This document shows, in pieces, positions 6,782 through 14,743 of a stretch of DNA of 24,142 nucleotides. The stretch is from Candidatus Thorarchaeota archaeon MP8T_1. Lineage in GTDB: Archaea; Asgardarchaeota; Thorarchaeia; Thorarchaeales; Thorarchaeaceae. Position numbers and translations under genes: made by a program. Position 1 is the first letter of the stretch. Each line of letters starts with the position of its first letter. Location: the NCBI GenBank assembly GCA_002825465.1, contig PJER01000045.1, positions 1 through 24,142 of the forward strand, written 5' to 3'. The notes beneath the pieces are model-generated. The model saw only the letters and a program-made list of their open reading frames with translations, was not told the origin of the DNA and made no database searches.

Positions 6782-8945
6782 CAAGCAGCTCCTTCAACAG
6801 ATTGGTCACATACTTGTACATGGCATTCGCAGCAGACAGTACCATGCAGTACTCTTTCGCTCTTGTCAGTCCAGTATAGACCAGTTGTCTGAGCATAAAG
6901 CCTTCGTATGTCGTTGGCAACAGCAAGACTACTGCCTTGAATTCACTACCTTGGCTCTTATGAATGGTCATGGCATACGCAAGTGACAGATCCTCCAAGT
7001 CTTCCAATGTATACACCACTTCACGACCATCATAATCGACCAGCACCAAGGGTGGCTCTCCAGAATGGTTCTTCCTGAACTCTTGCAAGTCAGCATAAGT
7101 GGATGTCTTTACCACAGTACCAGTCTCGCCATTCATTACACCTAGCTCATAGTTATTCCTTAGATGAATGACCTTATCTCCTGGTCTGTAGTTGATACCT
7201 TCAATATCAAATCCACCTGGGTTGAACATTCCCTGAAGCACAGCGTTGAGTGCCACTCTACCCCACTCGTGACCGTTCACTGGCGTCAGCACCTGCAAGT
7301 CATTCATGTCATAGCCATACTTCTCTGTTATCCCCTTGATCAATTCAATAGCTTTGTACCCTAAGACCTGATTGTCCTGTACTGTACCTATGTAGCAGTC
7401 AGTGTAGCCATTAGGGTCAGGCACAATGCCTTTGATGATCTTGTGAGCAATATGGACTATGCCACTATTCTCGCCTTGCCTGTGTATTGTAGTCAGACGT
7501 GCCGTTGGTATCCCTGCCTTGATAGCTTGGAAGAACGGTTCGCCTGGACCGACAGGAGGCAGCTGGTCAGCATCGCCAATCAGCACCAGCCTTGTATTCC
7601 TCTTCAGTCCCTTTATCACATGAGCCATAAGATAGGTGTCTACCATTGATGACTCATCGATGAACACTACATCACCATAGAAAGTATTCTCTGCCTCTAC
7701 ATCTTCCCCGAATATCTCTAGTGCCTTGTGAATTGTGGTTGCTGGAAATCCAGTAGCTTGTGTCATCCTTCTGGCAGCTTTACCAGTTGGTGATACAAGC
7801 TGTACTTCTTTGCCAGCATGATCTAGGATATTGCACAAGGCAGACAGCAATGTAGTCTTGCCAGTACCAGGACCACCAGTGATAATGCTGATCTTGTGAC
7901 CAAGCACTACTTCTATAGCGTGTTCCTGATCTTCTGTCAGATCAAGATCGATGTACTTGTGAAGTTCATCCTTGACTTTCTCCCACGCGGGAGACAGAAC
8001 CTCGGTATCTTTAGCCATTGTACTAAAGGTACTGGCAATAGCTTTCTCTTTCTCCAACATACCACTATCGCAGACATATTCACCGAATGACACGATATTC
8101 ATGCTATCCAGCATCGGGAGTGCTTTAGCATAGAACTGATGTGGCGTCATGACTGTAATCTCAGCAAGCTTCATTGCTTTCTCTACAGCCTCTAGTCTAG
8201 GTACGCAGGTATGCCCTTCAAAGACACCAGCCATTACCATCTCTCGGATAGCAGCAGCTAGTCTCATTGGTGCATTGACATCGATAGGTTCTTTGCCACT
8301 CCATGAAGCTCTGGCTATCCTGTCTGCGATCCCCCATCCAATTCCATGTATTACTGTAAGATTGTATGGCTTGTTCGTTATGATGTCAGAGAGATCGGCT
8401 TTGAAGTAGCGATGTGCTTTCTTGCTCATCTTCAAGCTGAGTCCAGCTCTTGAGCATAACAAAGCACTACTCACCCACTCTCTTTCCTTCTCCCAATCTC
8501 TCATCATCCATTGGGAATTGACAGCACCAATCCCCTTGATCGTCTGTAATTGCGTAGTATCACCAGATGTAAAAGCGTCTTCAATTACACCAAAAGTACC
8601 ATAGCCAAACTTGTCCACGATCTCCTGAGCAAGATGTTCTTTGACACCTGTCAGGAAACCTGCGGACAAGAGACCCTTCATAGCTTCCAATTCATCTGGA
8701 TAGCTGATGTGTGTTACTTTGAGCTGGTTGCCGTACTTCTTGTGATTTACCCAAATGCCAGTGAGAGCAGCTTTTATTCCTACTGGAACGAGAGCTGCCT
8801 CACCGACAATGACGAACAAGTCACCTTTAGTGACAGAGTTGTGGTTCTCTATAGCTTCTGCTTCTGCTACAAAGAAACCTGTTGCTTCACTCTGCCACCT
8901 GATCTTCGTAATCTTCGCTTGTATCGTCTCCAGCTGATTGTTCAT
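6765..8945 (-). CDS. recD2: RecD2-type DNA helicase (superfamily 1B)
   Basis: 726 residues, a full-length RecD2. Two helix-hairpin-helix motifs (IKGIGAV near 136; IHGIGWGIADRIA near 199) precede the motor. The Walker A motif GGPGTGKTT is at about 357-365, the DESSM Walker B at 430-434, GDADQLPPVGPG (motif III) at 457-468, and HRQ (motif IV) near 488. The C-terminal motifs TIHKSQGSEF (near 660) and LVYTGLTRAK (688-697) complete the set. RecD2 enzymes unwind DNA 5' to 3' using ATP and work without RecBC; phage versions serve replication, repair or recombination. ATG 8945 follows GGAG by six bases and overlaps the upstream gene by 59 bases. All catalytic motifs are intact. Confidence 0.93.
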   Translation of the reverse strand: MNNQLETIQAKITKIRWQSEATGFFVAEAEAIENHNSVTKGDLFVIVGEAALVPVGIKAALTGIWVNHKKYGNQLKVTHISYPDELEAMKGLLSAGFLTGVKEHLAQEIVDKFGYGTFGVIEDAFTSGDTTQLQTIKGIGAVNSQWMMRDWEKEREWVSSALLCSRAGLSLKMSKKAHRYFKADLSDIITNKPYNLTVIHGIGWGIADRIARASWSGKEPIDVNAPMRLAAAIREMVMAGVFEGHTCVPRLEAVEKAMKLAEITVMTPHQFYAKALPMLDSMNIVSFGEYVCDSGMLEKEKAIASTFSTMAKDTEVLSPAWEKVKDELHKYIDLDLTEDQEHAIEVVLGHKISIITGGPGTGKTTLLSALCNILDHAGKEVQLVSPTGKAARRMTQATGFPATTIHKALEIFGEDVEAENTFYGDVVFIDESSMVDTYLMAHVIKGLKRNTRLVLIGDADQLPPVGPGEPFFQAIKAGIPTARLTTIHRQGENSGIVHIAHKIIKGIVPDPNGYTDCYIGTVQDNQVLGYKAIELIKGITEKYGYDMNDLQVLTPVNGHEWGRVALNAVLQGMFNPGGFDIEGINYRPGDKVIHLRNNYELGVMNGETGTVVKTSTYADLQEFRKNHSGEPPLVLVDYDGREVVYTLEDLEDLSLAYAMTIHKSQGSEFKAVVLLLPTTYEGFMLRQLVYTGLTRAKEYCMVLSAANAMYKYVTNLLKELLDDQLH
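7981..7992 (+). repeat. Palindrome TCCC-ACGC-GGGA (family member 1)
   Basis: Perfect 4+4 inverted repeat, extended to CTCCC/GGGAG at 7980-7993, inside the helicase gene. It is one of five exact copies of TCCCNCGCGGGA in the window. Confidence 0.7.
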
Positions 8946-9249
8946 CTGTTTCTCCAGCACTCTCTTCTTTCTCTTCTATCATATCTTCAAACACTGGTAT
9001 TCTTGCCCTGGTTCTGGCTGTCTTTTCGGGAAGCTCAGTCGCTGTTGATGGCATCACTTCGCTTGCCCTGACTGATACTACGCCCTTGCCAGGATACCCA
9101 AACTCAACGGCATACCATACTTCCTTACTGTGCCTGATCTTCTCGATCCTGCCAACACATCCTGGTTTTGCGACAGCTACAGTCTTACCGTCTTCAATGC
9201 GCTTTCGTTCTACAGTGCCTGTGAATACTACAAAGTCTCCTACATTCAT
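8887..9249 (-). CDS. Small protein with SH3/KOW-like N-terminus and acidic tail
   Basis: 120 residues. The first 65 residues (VGDFVVFTG, AVAKPGCVGRIEKI, WYAVEFGYPGKGVVSV) have the spacing of a small SH3-like or KOW beta-barrel, as in proteins that touch nucleic acid or ribosomes. The last 35 residues are acidic (EEKEESAGETDEQSAGDD) and overlap the start of the helicase gene. It is first in the operon behind the promoter at 9301-9329, with GGAGG upstream of the ATG. The family call rests on pattern only. Confidence 0.7.
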   Translation of the reverse strand: MNVGDFVVFTGTVERKRIEDGKTVAVAKPGCVGRIEKIRHSKEVWYAVEFGYPGKGVVSVRASEVMPSTATELPEKTARTRARIPVFEDMIEEKEESAGETDEQSAGDDTSEDYEDQVAE

Positions 9250-9300
9250 TTCAAAGTCCTCCGAGGGTATATATAAAGGATGTCCTGATCGTCACATGAA

Positions 9301-9329
9301 ATCATACAATGTTCTCCATGTCATGTCAA
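9301..9329 (-). promoter_or_regulatory. Strong promoter for the helicase operon
   Basis: Minus strand: TTGACA (9329-9324), 17-base spacer, TATGAT (9306-9301). It fills the 80-base gap between the coiled-coil gene (stop at 9330) and the SH3-like gene (start 9249). The spacer has GAACATTG, only half like the ACATCTGTTA operator, so I do not count it as a member of that set. Confidence 0.8.
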
Positions 9330-10301
9330 TCATTCCCTGAAACCTTTTGAGATTGTCTGTAATAAATCATACTCAGAACCACTCCCCCACTCTTCGATGA
9401 CTGACTTCAGCTTGCTTCTGATCTCATGAGCATAGTATCTGTTAGGACATTTGACCACGATGATAGACCTGTTCTCATCGAGAAGGAACTCTTCGCCATT
9501 GATCTTTGGCGGAGTACCAGTGTAACCAGCTCTCAGTTTCCTGACTTCTTTCTCTGTATCACGAGAAGAACTATCATCTGCTATGAGCTGCAAGGTCGCA
9601 GTTACAACACTGGTAAATTTCTCTATTGCTTCTTCTTCTTGCTCTGTATATTCTTTCTCAATCTTCTTGATCTCTTTCTTGATTTCTTTGACCTCTTCAT
9701 TGCTACTCTCTTTGATTTCTTTGATCTTCTCTCGTTTCAGCTGGTCAATATAATCAATGTCACTATGGAACTCTTCAAACTGTTGCCTTAGTGTCGAGAT
9801 AACCCTCCGCATTTTTGTGTAGCGCATTGGGATTGTCAAAATCTCTTCAGGAATTTCCCCAACCTTCTCGAACCATGGTAACAGTTGTTCAAGCATGAAC
9901 CTTATCTCTGAATATGCACCATGATTGGTGTCTACCGTGGTCAGCTTAGCTGCAAGCCACTCTTTTATGCTCTCATACTCAGCTTCTGGATCAACGAAGG
10001 CATAAGCGTTCTTCTTCTTCAGTTCCCATAGTGCCAGTATGCTAGCTCTCTCCATCGCGGGAGCAAGGACTACAGCATGAACGGTAGCATTACTTAGAGC
10101 TACAGCATTGGCGCGCTTGACTGCATCAGGAGTATTGAGTTTGTCAATGACCTTGCGATATTCTTTCCAGAACATAGCGCGATGTACATCATTGACGATC
10201 TCTTTCTCAATACCAGGATATACCTCAGTCATCCATCTTGGGAAGTCTCCGTCTTCTGGTATGGTATCTAGGTCGATTGTTCCGTTTGCAAATTCTTCCA
10301 T
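9330..10301 (-). CDS. Hypothetical coiled-coil protein
   Basis: 323 residues. Residues about 170-230 form a highly charged coiled coil (REKIKEIKESSNEEVKEIKK and following). A globular N-terminal part (1-165) and a C-terminal part (about 265-323, with SIIVVKCPNRYYAHEIRSKL) flank it. The ATG overlaps the nuclease gene by 34 bases, with AAGGA eight bases upstream. Placed between a nuclease and a RecD2 helicase, it may be a structural or DNA-end partner in recombination; that is inference. I recognise no SbcC/SMC ATPase motif. Confidence 0.75.
   Translation of the reverse strand: MEEFANGTIDLDTIPEDGDFPRWMTEVYPGIEKEIVNDVHRAMFWKEYRKVIDKLNTPDAVKRANAVALSNATVHAVVLAPAMERASILALWELKKKNAYAFVDPEAEYESIKEWLAAKLTTVDTNHGAYSEIRFMLEQLLPWFEKVGEIPEEILTIPMRYTKMRRVISTLRQQFEEFHSDIDYIDQLKREKIKEIKESSNEEVKEIKKEIKKIEKEYTEQEEEAIEKFTSVVTATLQLIADDSSSRDTEKEVRKLRAGYTGTPPKINGEEFLLDENRSIIVVKCPNRYYAHEIRSKLKSVIEEWGSGSEYDLLQTISKGFRE
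10051..10062 (+). repeat. Imperfect palindrome TCCA-TCGC-GGGA
   Basis: It differs at one base from the TCCCNCGCGGGA family and lies inside the coiled-coil gene. It is listed as a probable degenerate member. Confidence 0.35.
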
Positions 10302-10885
10302 GTCTCAAATCCTTCTATGAATATTTCCATTTGCTTGAGCATTGCATACCAGAATACGTGTTGATAAGGTATGATCCAATGTCCCTTGGTTTCATTGCCA
10401 AGTCTGTCAATGTACGTTGATTTCCATGCAAGTCTAAGGTTGTTGAAATAATACGTTGCTCCTTTCAGTCCCCTGGCAGTATCATTGAGAGGCAGGGACT
10501 TCTGTCCTCTCTCAAGCATATCCTTCTCTGCCATGCGCCATCCGTCCCACGGCACTAAGAATGCTTGGATACCGTTTGGTCTGTTTCCCTCACCAAGCTC
10601 AATGAATAGATAGCCACCGTATAGACCGAGCTTCTCTCGTTGAGTGTCACTGATTGGCTCTTGATGAGGGAACTTCCATGACTTATGTGGTCCTTTGACC
10701 TCAATGTAAGTCCATTGTAATGCTAGAAGATAATCGGGTTGCGTCTCATTCTTTGGCTGTGCTGTATGGCAAACATTGCAATACGACACATCCCTGAACT
10801 TGTAAGAGAACGCACCCTTGGGATATATATCATCTAGCAAATGGTTCATGAGATGTTTAGCTTTTTCTTCTGTAGTTTTAGCCAT
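10268..10885 (-). CDS. PD-(D/E)xK-superfamily nuclease
   Basis: 205 residues. The motif PD (50-51) followed by EVK (62-64) in a hydrophobic strand (YIEVKG) is the signature of the PD-(D/E)xK fold, which cuts DNA with a metal ion. An N-terminal helix (KTTEEKAKHLMNHLLDD) and a strand, GYLFIELGEG, fit the fold. A Cys pair (CNVC, 36-39) just before the motif may bind zinc. Phage enzymes of this size include Holliday-junction resolvases and recombination nucleases; the exact subtype is not clear. ATG 10885 overlaps the upstream gene, with AAGGAG 11 bases before it. Confidence 0.75.
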   Translation of the reverse strand: MAKTTEEKAKHLMNHLLDDIYPKGAFSYKFRDVSYCNVCHTAQPKNETQPDYLLALQWTYIEVKGPHKSWKFPHQEPISDTQREKLGLYGGYLFIELGEGNRPNGIQAFLVPWDGWRMAEKDMLERGQKSLPLNDTARGLKGATYYFNNLRLAWKSTYIDRLGNETKGHWIIPYQHVFWYAMLKQMEIFIEGFETWKNLQTEQST

Positions 10886-11451
10886 TCCTCCAAATACTCC
10901 TTCAGTTCTGGATGTTCATCTTTCTTCTCATCCCAATATCTCTCGCATCTATTTCTGGTATCACACACAGCAAAACTATTGAGCCTTGTCCTACCTTGTG
11001 GCGTGTATAGTCTTGGTTCATGTAATGCCCAAAGTCTTATTGGTGTGCTCACCCATCCCACGCTATTCCATCCATCATCTTCTGTCCAGTATGTCTTGGC
11101 AAGAAGGTTAGGCATCTTGACCATGTGATCTAATAGATACTGGTCATTTAGTCCTTCTGCCCATTCAGCATAAGGTTTATCGCCAATCATATAAGACTTG
11201 GGAAGTCCATCACCGCCAAATGATCCTGATACTGTGATACTTCTACGATCCCATCTGAAAGTACCCATCATGAAATGACCAAGCTGTCTCATCTTTACAT
11301 GACGAGCAACACAACAGATAGTATGTAGCTTAGTATACTTGCCTTGTCCGCAGTAGGTATTCTCAAGCGAGATCGCGATCAGGAACATTCCCCCTGACTG
11401 TTGTCCTGATGTGAGATAGCCTGTCTCGCTAGGATTCGTCCACAGGTACAT
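10846..11451 (-). CDS. Hypothetical protein in the ParB/nuclease operon
   Basis: 201 residues. ATG 11451 (MYLWTNPSET) has GGAGG seven bases upstream; a longer frame to 11484 lacks a site. It carries several Cys and His (ENTYCGQG, TICCVARHVKMRQLGH), and the C-terminal 40 residues are helical and basic (RYWDEKKDEHPELKEYLEEW). It overlaps the repressor-like gene by 23 bases and the nuclease gene by 40. No family recognised; a metal site is possible. Confidence 0.7.
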   Translation of the reverse strand: MYLWTNPSETGYLTSGQQSGGMFLIAISLENTYCGQGKYTKLHTICCVARHVKMRQLGHFMMGTFRWDRRSITVSGSFGGDGLPKSYMIGDKPYAEWAEGLNDQYLLDHMVKMPNLLAKTYWTEDDGWNSVGWVSTPIRLWALHEPRLYTPQGRTRLNSFAVCDTRNRCERYWDEKKDEHPELKEYLEEWLKLQKKKLNIS

Positions 11452-11707
11452 CGATAGACCTCCTATTTTTGAGCCATTGAGCATCTCTTAAAAAGTCTGA
11501 GGCAGCACAATCAAGTGCTTTGCTTATTGCAAGCAGATTATCTGGCGTTACGGTCTTATCACCGTTCTCGATCATAGATAGCCATGGCGCAGAGAAGAAG
11601 CAAGCGTCTGCCACTTCTTTTTGGGTCAGCCCAAGTTCCCAACGCCTAAGCTTTATTGCCAGCCCGATATATTTCAGTTTCCTCTTTCTATAATTAGAGA
11701 TTGCCAT
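11429..11707 (-). CDS. XRE-family helix-turn-helix DNA-binding protein
   Basis: 92 residues. Residues about 13-66 form a Cro/CI-type helix-turn-helix: LGLTQKEVADACFFSAPWLS followed by MIENGDKTVTPDNLLAISKA. The family binds short inverted repeats as dimers and often represses phage early promoters. There is no C-terminal cleavage or oligomerisation domain, only a short basic tail. It overlaps the ParB-like gene by 14 bases. It is a candidate binder of the ACATCTGTTA operators or of the GTTATAC dyad at 14238-14256, by inference only. Confidence 0.85.
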   Translation of the reverse strand: MAISNYRKRKLKYIGLAIKLRRWELGLTQKEVADACFFSAPWLSMIENGDKTVTPDNLLAISKALDCAASDFLRDAQWLKNRRSIDVPVDES

Positions 11708-12677
11708 TCCGCACCTTCGCCAGCAGCAACTTCAGCTCGACAACTGTAGGTTGTCCTGCCTCTGCGATACGGATCAGCCTTAGCAGTTCTGTTTCAAGCT
11801 TAACTTTATTGACTATGCCTTCGTCCTTCTTTTCATCAAGGTCAAACCAGCCATTACCCACGAGCTGTGCCTGTGCCTGATGTACTGCGTCTCCAGCGCG
11901 CATCCTTGCTTCTCGCTTTACATCATCAGTGGTAATGCCCTTGCCGTCCTCTTCCATTTTCTGCTTATGTAGTTCTAGCAGGTTATCTTGGCGTTCTTCA
12001 GGGAGTTTAGAGAGTGCGTCCGCAGTGGTCTTGCTGATCTCTCCTGTCATGGCAATCATCAGGACTTCATCCTTGATCTGTCCCTTGGTTGCCATCAGGT
12101 TCTTGATATATGTCTTCGGTTTATTTAGAGCCTTTGACATCCTGTCATACATGCCATTCTCAAGACCATATCTGTCAATGATACGGCGGATCGTGTATAG
12201 TTCATTGAGCCAGCTGTACTCACGCTCTGTATTCTCAAAGAACAGTGCCATCTCCGCATTCATCTCCAGTCCCTCATAAACATTTATGCGGATGCGTTGT
12301 GTGTCACTGATCTTCTTTTGGAACTGTTGTGCCTGTTTTCTCTTAGTTTCTTTGGTCTCGTCGTCATCTTCTTCGGTAATCTGTACCTGCTCAAGCTGCT
12401 CACGACACCACTTGTTTGCCTGACGCATTGCATACAGACGACCTTTACCCCAAAGATACTCGTACTCATCTTCATCAACCTTATTGATACCTACTTCATG
12501 TATCTGACCTACGGTCAATAAAGATTGTGCTAATGAGCTAGGCGGTGGGTCTCTTTGCTGGAGAATCCATTCATCACTTGGCAATCGTTCATCGTAGATG
12601 TCCCAGCTTTGAGACTTCGGTCTAGGAAGTGCTTCAATATCAAAGCCAGTATCTAGTGTCAACGCTACCTTGGTCAT
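11694..12677 (-). CDS. ParB/Spo0J-like DNA-binding protein
   Basis: 327 residues. The N-terminal ParB/sulfiredoxin-like domain has SLAQSLLTVGQIHEV (48-62) and GKGRLYAMRQAN (77-88) in place of the classic GERRxRA CTP-binding box. A second box, ENTEREYSWLNELYTIRRII (148-167), resembles ParB box II. A helix-turn-helix (about 177-198, MYDRMSKALNKPKTYIKNLM) follows, and the C-terminal helices could dimerise. ParB proteins load on parS and slide as CTP-driven clamps; phage relatives serve partition or gene control. The altered box I (one Arg kept) makes CTP use uncertain. No ParA ATPase is seen nearby. ATG overlaps the upstream TGA, with GAGGAGG before it. Confidence 0.82.
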   Translation of the reverse strand: MTKVALTLDTGFDIEALPRPKSQSWDIYDERLPSDEWILQQRDPPPSSLAQSLLTVGQIHEVGINKVDEDEYEYLWGKGRLYAMRQANKWCREQLEQVQITEEDDDETKETKRKQAQQFQKKISDTQRIRINVYEGLEMNAEMALFFENTEREYSWLNELYTIRRIIDRYGLENGMYDRMSKALNKPKTYIKNLMATKGQIKDEVLMIAMTGEISKTTADALSKLPEERQDNLLELHKQKMEEDGKGITTDDVKREARMRAGDAVHQAQAQLVGNGWFDLDEKKDEGIVNKVKLETELLRLIRIAEAGQPTVVELKLLLAKVRNGNL

Positions 12678-13510
12678 GCTACCTCCTCTAGTGGAATAAC
12701 CTTCACTCTATGTACTCTCTCTTCAAGACGTGCTAATGCATTCAGCGTAGATTGCGTATCGTCCTGATTGTCTTGATAGATTTGCCAGTATCCGAATAGA
12801 CCAATCGGGATAGTCATGAACCAGCCTGGAGCAAACTCTGGATCATATCCTTCAGGTGATTTCCATGCCGAGTAAGCACCCCATGGCATCTTCCTGAAGA
12901 CTTCACGTCCCTTGTCATTCTGTGCATCACCCTCGACACACTGGAATGTCAAACCGAAACAGGTATGCCCGAATAGTTCCAGCCAATCCTGTGCTGGTTC
13001 TAAGTGCATCTTCTTCTCGTCTTCATCTATGCACAGACAATCGGGATACACTATCATATCTTGTATCCGCTCCTTATACAGCTTTTCAGGATTGAGGACT
13101 ACTGCCTTTGGATGAACCAAACGATACTGACTTTCAAATGATACATGCTTGAAGTCAGTGGACTTAGGATTTAACCTGTGTAGTCCGAGTTCGATCACTT
13201 CCAGAACAAAGTCTGCGAGATTAGGATAGCTGCCTGATCCAACATAATCCCACATATCATGAATGATATTACCAAGATCATCCTTAGCGAATACAGGACC
13301 GTCTTGGTCATATCCAATGACACGTGGGATCACACGGATACCTTGAGCTGCCAGTCCTAGCTCTTCCAGATTTACAGAAGGAACAGGATCATGGAAGAAC
13401 TCCCACCATGGAGTACCAGTCTCTTCTACGCGCGTTGTGAAGTACGCTGTATTCGAGATTGGCAAACCACATCCTCTCGCTACAATGGTTGGTGCGCTTT
13501 GATTTGTCAC
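12674..13510 (-). CDS. Hypothetical protein upstream of and coupled to the ParB-like gene
   Basis: 278 residues starting at GTG 13510, one base after the previous stop and nine bases after GGAGG. It is rich in Trp, Pro and acidic residues (PWWEFFHDPVPSV; PEFAPGWFMTIPIG) and has scattered Cys (PDCLCIDEDEKK). The C-terminal 30 residues are helical (STLNALARLEERVHRVKVIP). It shares an ATGA junction with the ParB-like gene, so the two products are probably made in step. No family recognised. Confidence 0.75.
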   Translation of the reverse strand: MTNQSAPTIVARGCGLPISNTAYFTTRVEETGTPWWEFFHDPVPSVNLEELGLAAQGIRVIPRVIGYDQDGPVFAKDDLGNIIHDMWDYVGSGSYPNLADFVLEVIELGLHRLNPKSTDFKHVSFESQYRLVHPKAVVLNPEKLYKERIQDMIVYPDCLCIDEDEKKMHLEPAQDWLELFGHTCFGLTFQCVEGDAQNDKGREVFRKMPWGAYSAWKSPEGYDPEFAPGWFMTIPIGLFGYWQIYQDNQDDTQSTLNALARLEERVHRVKVIPLEEVA

Positions 13511-13511
13511 T

Positions 13512-14069
13512 TCATCTAGCCTCCAGTATACCTACATCAAGTTCACGATCACACAGGAATTTACGCCATGACTCCTGCACCATATCATAGGCGAGCTTGA
13601 ACGGGAATATGTCCAATGGCTTGTTGTCAATGCCACCAAAATATTGCGCGGCAGCAAACAATACTGCCCTACTCTGATCTAATGTCCTTCTATCAGATAT
13701 AGACTCGCCGTTGTAATTGAAGTCCATTACTGCCAGTGGTCTGAGTGCTGTTGCTCTTACTCCCTTGTCCCTTACATGAACTTTGCCTCTGCAATCCCAT
13801 AACAATACAACTGCATTTAGATTGTACATGTATTCCTTGATGATCCCCATTGTTCTTACGGCATAGATGCCACATGTACAATCCTTTACTGGTGGAGTAG
13901 TATCGCTTATCTCTTGACCAGGAGTATAGCTATGAGATGTTGGAAGTCTACCGCAGCTGGCATAGACAATCCTACCACGCGGCCACACAAAGTCTGTTCG
14001 GGACGGAGAGACAAAGGTACGGTCAGTCGGGCAGTATTCAACTGCCTTCAACACGACCAGATTTAACAT
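13512..14069 (-). CDS. Hypothetical protein with C-x-CGIYA motif
   Basis: 185 residues. The motif PPVKDCTCGIYAVRTMG (about 59-75) matches a recurrent pattern, a Pro-rich lead and CxCGIYA, seen in many uncharacterised proteins of Gram-positive bacteria and Chloroflexota; its function is unknown. A basic segment and a helical C-terminal half follow. ATG 14069 overlaps the previous gene by 32 bases and lacks a good ribosome site, so a slightly later start (GTG 14054) is possible. Confidence 0.7.
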   Translation of the reverse strand: MLNLVVLKAVEYCPTDRTFVSPSRTDFVWPRGRIVYASCGRLPTSHSYTPGQEISDTTPPVKDCTCGIYAVRTMGIIKEYMYNLNAVVLLWDCRGKVHVRDKGVRATALRPLAVMDFNYNGESISDRRTLDQSRAVLFAAAQYFGGIDNKPLDIFPFKLAYDMVQESWRKFLCDRELDVGILEAR

Positions 14070-14220
14070 TGTTTAGGAGTTCAGCGTTCACTTCGACCTT
14101 GACAATACCTTCAGGCAACCTTACTGGAATGCCATCAGGTGCACCAACACTATAGACTACGTGTTCAGGGTCTTCAAGGTTGAACGTTACCCAAGTTATA
14201 TCTTTCTTTCCTATGTTCAT
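14038..14220 (-). CDS. Hypothetical small protein, first gene of the ParB operon
   Basis: 60 residues, ATG preceded by GGAGG nine bases upstream, about 20 bases downstream of the predicted transcript start. It is beta-rich (DITWVTFNLEDPEHVVYSVG) with an amphipathic C-terminal helix. It resembles small phage proteins of unknown role. Confidence 0.7.
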   Translation of the reverse strand: MNIGKKDITWVTFNLEDPEHVVYSVGAPDGIPVRLPEGIVKVEVNAELLNNVKSGRVEGS

Positions 14221-14248
14221 TTGACTTTACCTCCAGTGTTATACCTTC

Positions 14249-14277
14249 AGTATAACAGATGTTCAATCGACTGTCAA
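14249..14277 (-). promoter_or_regulatory. Promoter and operators of the ParB-like operon
   Basis: Minus strand: TTGACA (14277-14272), 17-base spacer, TATACT (14254-14249). GAACATCTGTTA (minus strand, 14264-14253) covers the spacer and the start of the -10. A second perfect dyad, GTTATAC-CTTCA-GTATAAC (14238-14256), spans -10 to the transcript start. A TCCC-GCGG-GGGA palindrome (14278-14289) abuts the -35. Three potential binding sites in about 50 bases suggest tight control. Confidence 0.8.
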
Positions 14278-14289
14278 TCCCGCGGGGGA
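14278..14289 (-). repeat. Palindrome TCCC-CCGC-GGGA (family member), promoter-linked
   Basis: Intergenic copy, read on the minus strand, directly upstream of the -35 box at 14277-14272. The same 12 bases occur at 19927-19938. A related copy lies in the same relative place next to the promoter at 17890. Confidence 0.7.
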
Positions 14290-14292
14290 GAA

Positions 14293-14544
14293 TTAGTACA
14301 CTCTGTACAGATAATCTGTCTTTTTAGCTGCATTTACTGTGACCTGAAAGTTACCATCCCAATTTGGGATTTGATCACCGAGCCTAGCGATGACCTGTTT
14401 CTCGCAACCAGGACATTCAAGAAGGTCTCCAGCAGCTATGGCATACGGTCTCCTATTGGCATCATATTCAAGGATATAGACACCCATCTTCTTTATTCCC
14501 ATTGGTCGTCTACACTCAGCGCAGATAACAGTCAGTCTATTCAC
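14293..14544 (-). CDS. Small zinc-ribbon protein
   Basis: 83 residues. GTG 14544 is chosen because a perfect AAGGAGG lies five bases upstream; an ATG at 14562 lacks a site and would include this ribosome site. CAEC (8-11) and CPGC (44-47) form a classic zinc ribbon of about 40 residues, followed by a beta-rich tail. It overlaps the upstream zinc-ribbon gene by eight bases, so two such proteins are made in tandem. Role unknown. Confidence 0.75.
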   Translation of the reverse strand: MNRLTVICAECRRPMGIKKMGVYILEYDANRRPYAIAAGDLLECPGCEKQVIARLGDQIPNWDGNFQVTVNAAKKTDYLYRVY

Positions 14545-14743
14545 TATAGCCTCCTTGTCCATCGAGATCGTCCAGCTTTAGCTTCTCTTTGCACATTGGA
14601 CAGTCAATCAAAGTATCTACCTGGTCGAGATAAGTTGCATCAATAGCAAACAGACCTCGACAGAATGGACACTTTCCCCATTCAAGTTCTCCAAGTTCTA
14701 CACTAATGGCATGTGTAGTAACATGTGGGATTCTCTCGCTCAT
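14537..14743 (-). CDS. Small zinc-ribbon protein
   Basis: 68 residues, ATG directly after the previous TAA, with AAAGGAG six bases upstream. CPFC (25-28) and CPMC (48-51) make a single zinc ribbon. The acidic tail (KLKLDDLDGQGGYSE) contains the downstream ribosome site in its coding sequence. It is probably a partner or paralogue of the adjacent zinc-ribbon protein; no specific function can be assigned. Confidence 0.75.
   Translation of the reverse strand: MSERIPHVTTHAISVELGELEWGKCPFCRGLFAIDATYLDQVDTLIDCPMCKEKLKLDDLDGQGGYSE

Noticed and set aside
9307..9323. GAACATTG in the helicase-operon promoter as another ACATCTGTTA operator
   Set aside because: Only the left half matches; the right half lacks GTT(A/C), so it is not counted.
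13321..13326. CACGTG cores at 13321, 23296 and 23883 as further parS sites
   Set aside because: Only the central six bases match; the flanking arms do not follow TGTTTC/GAAACA.
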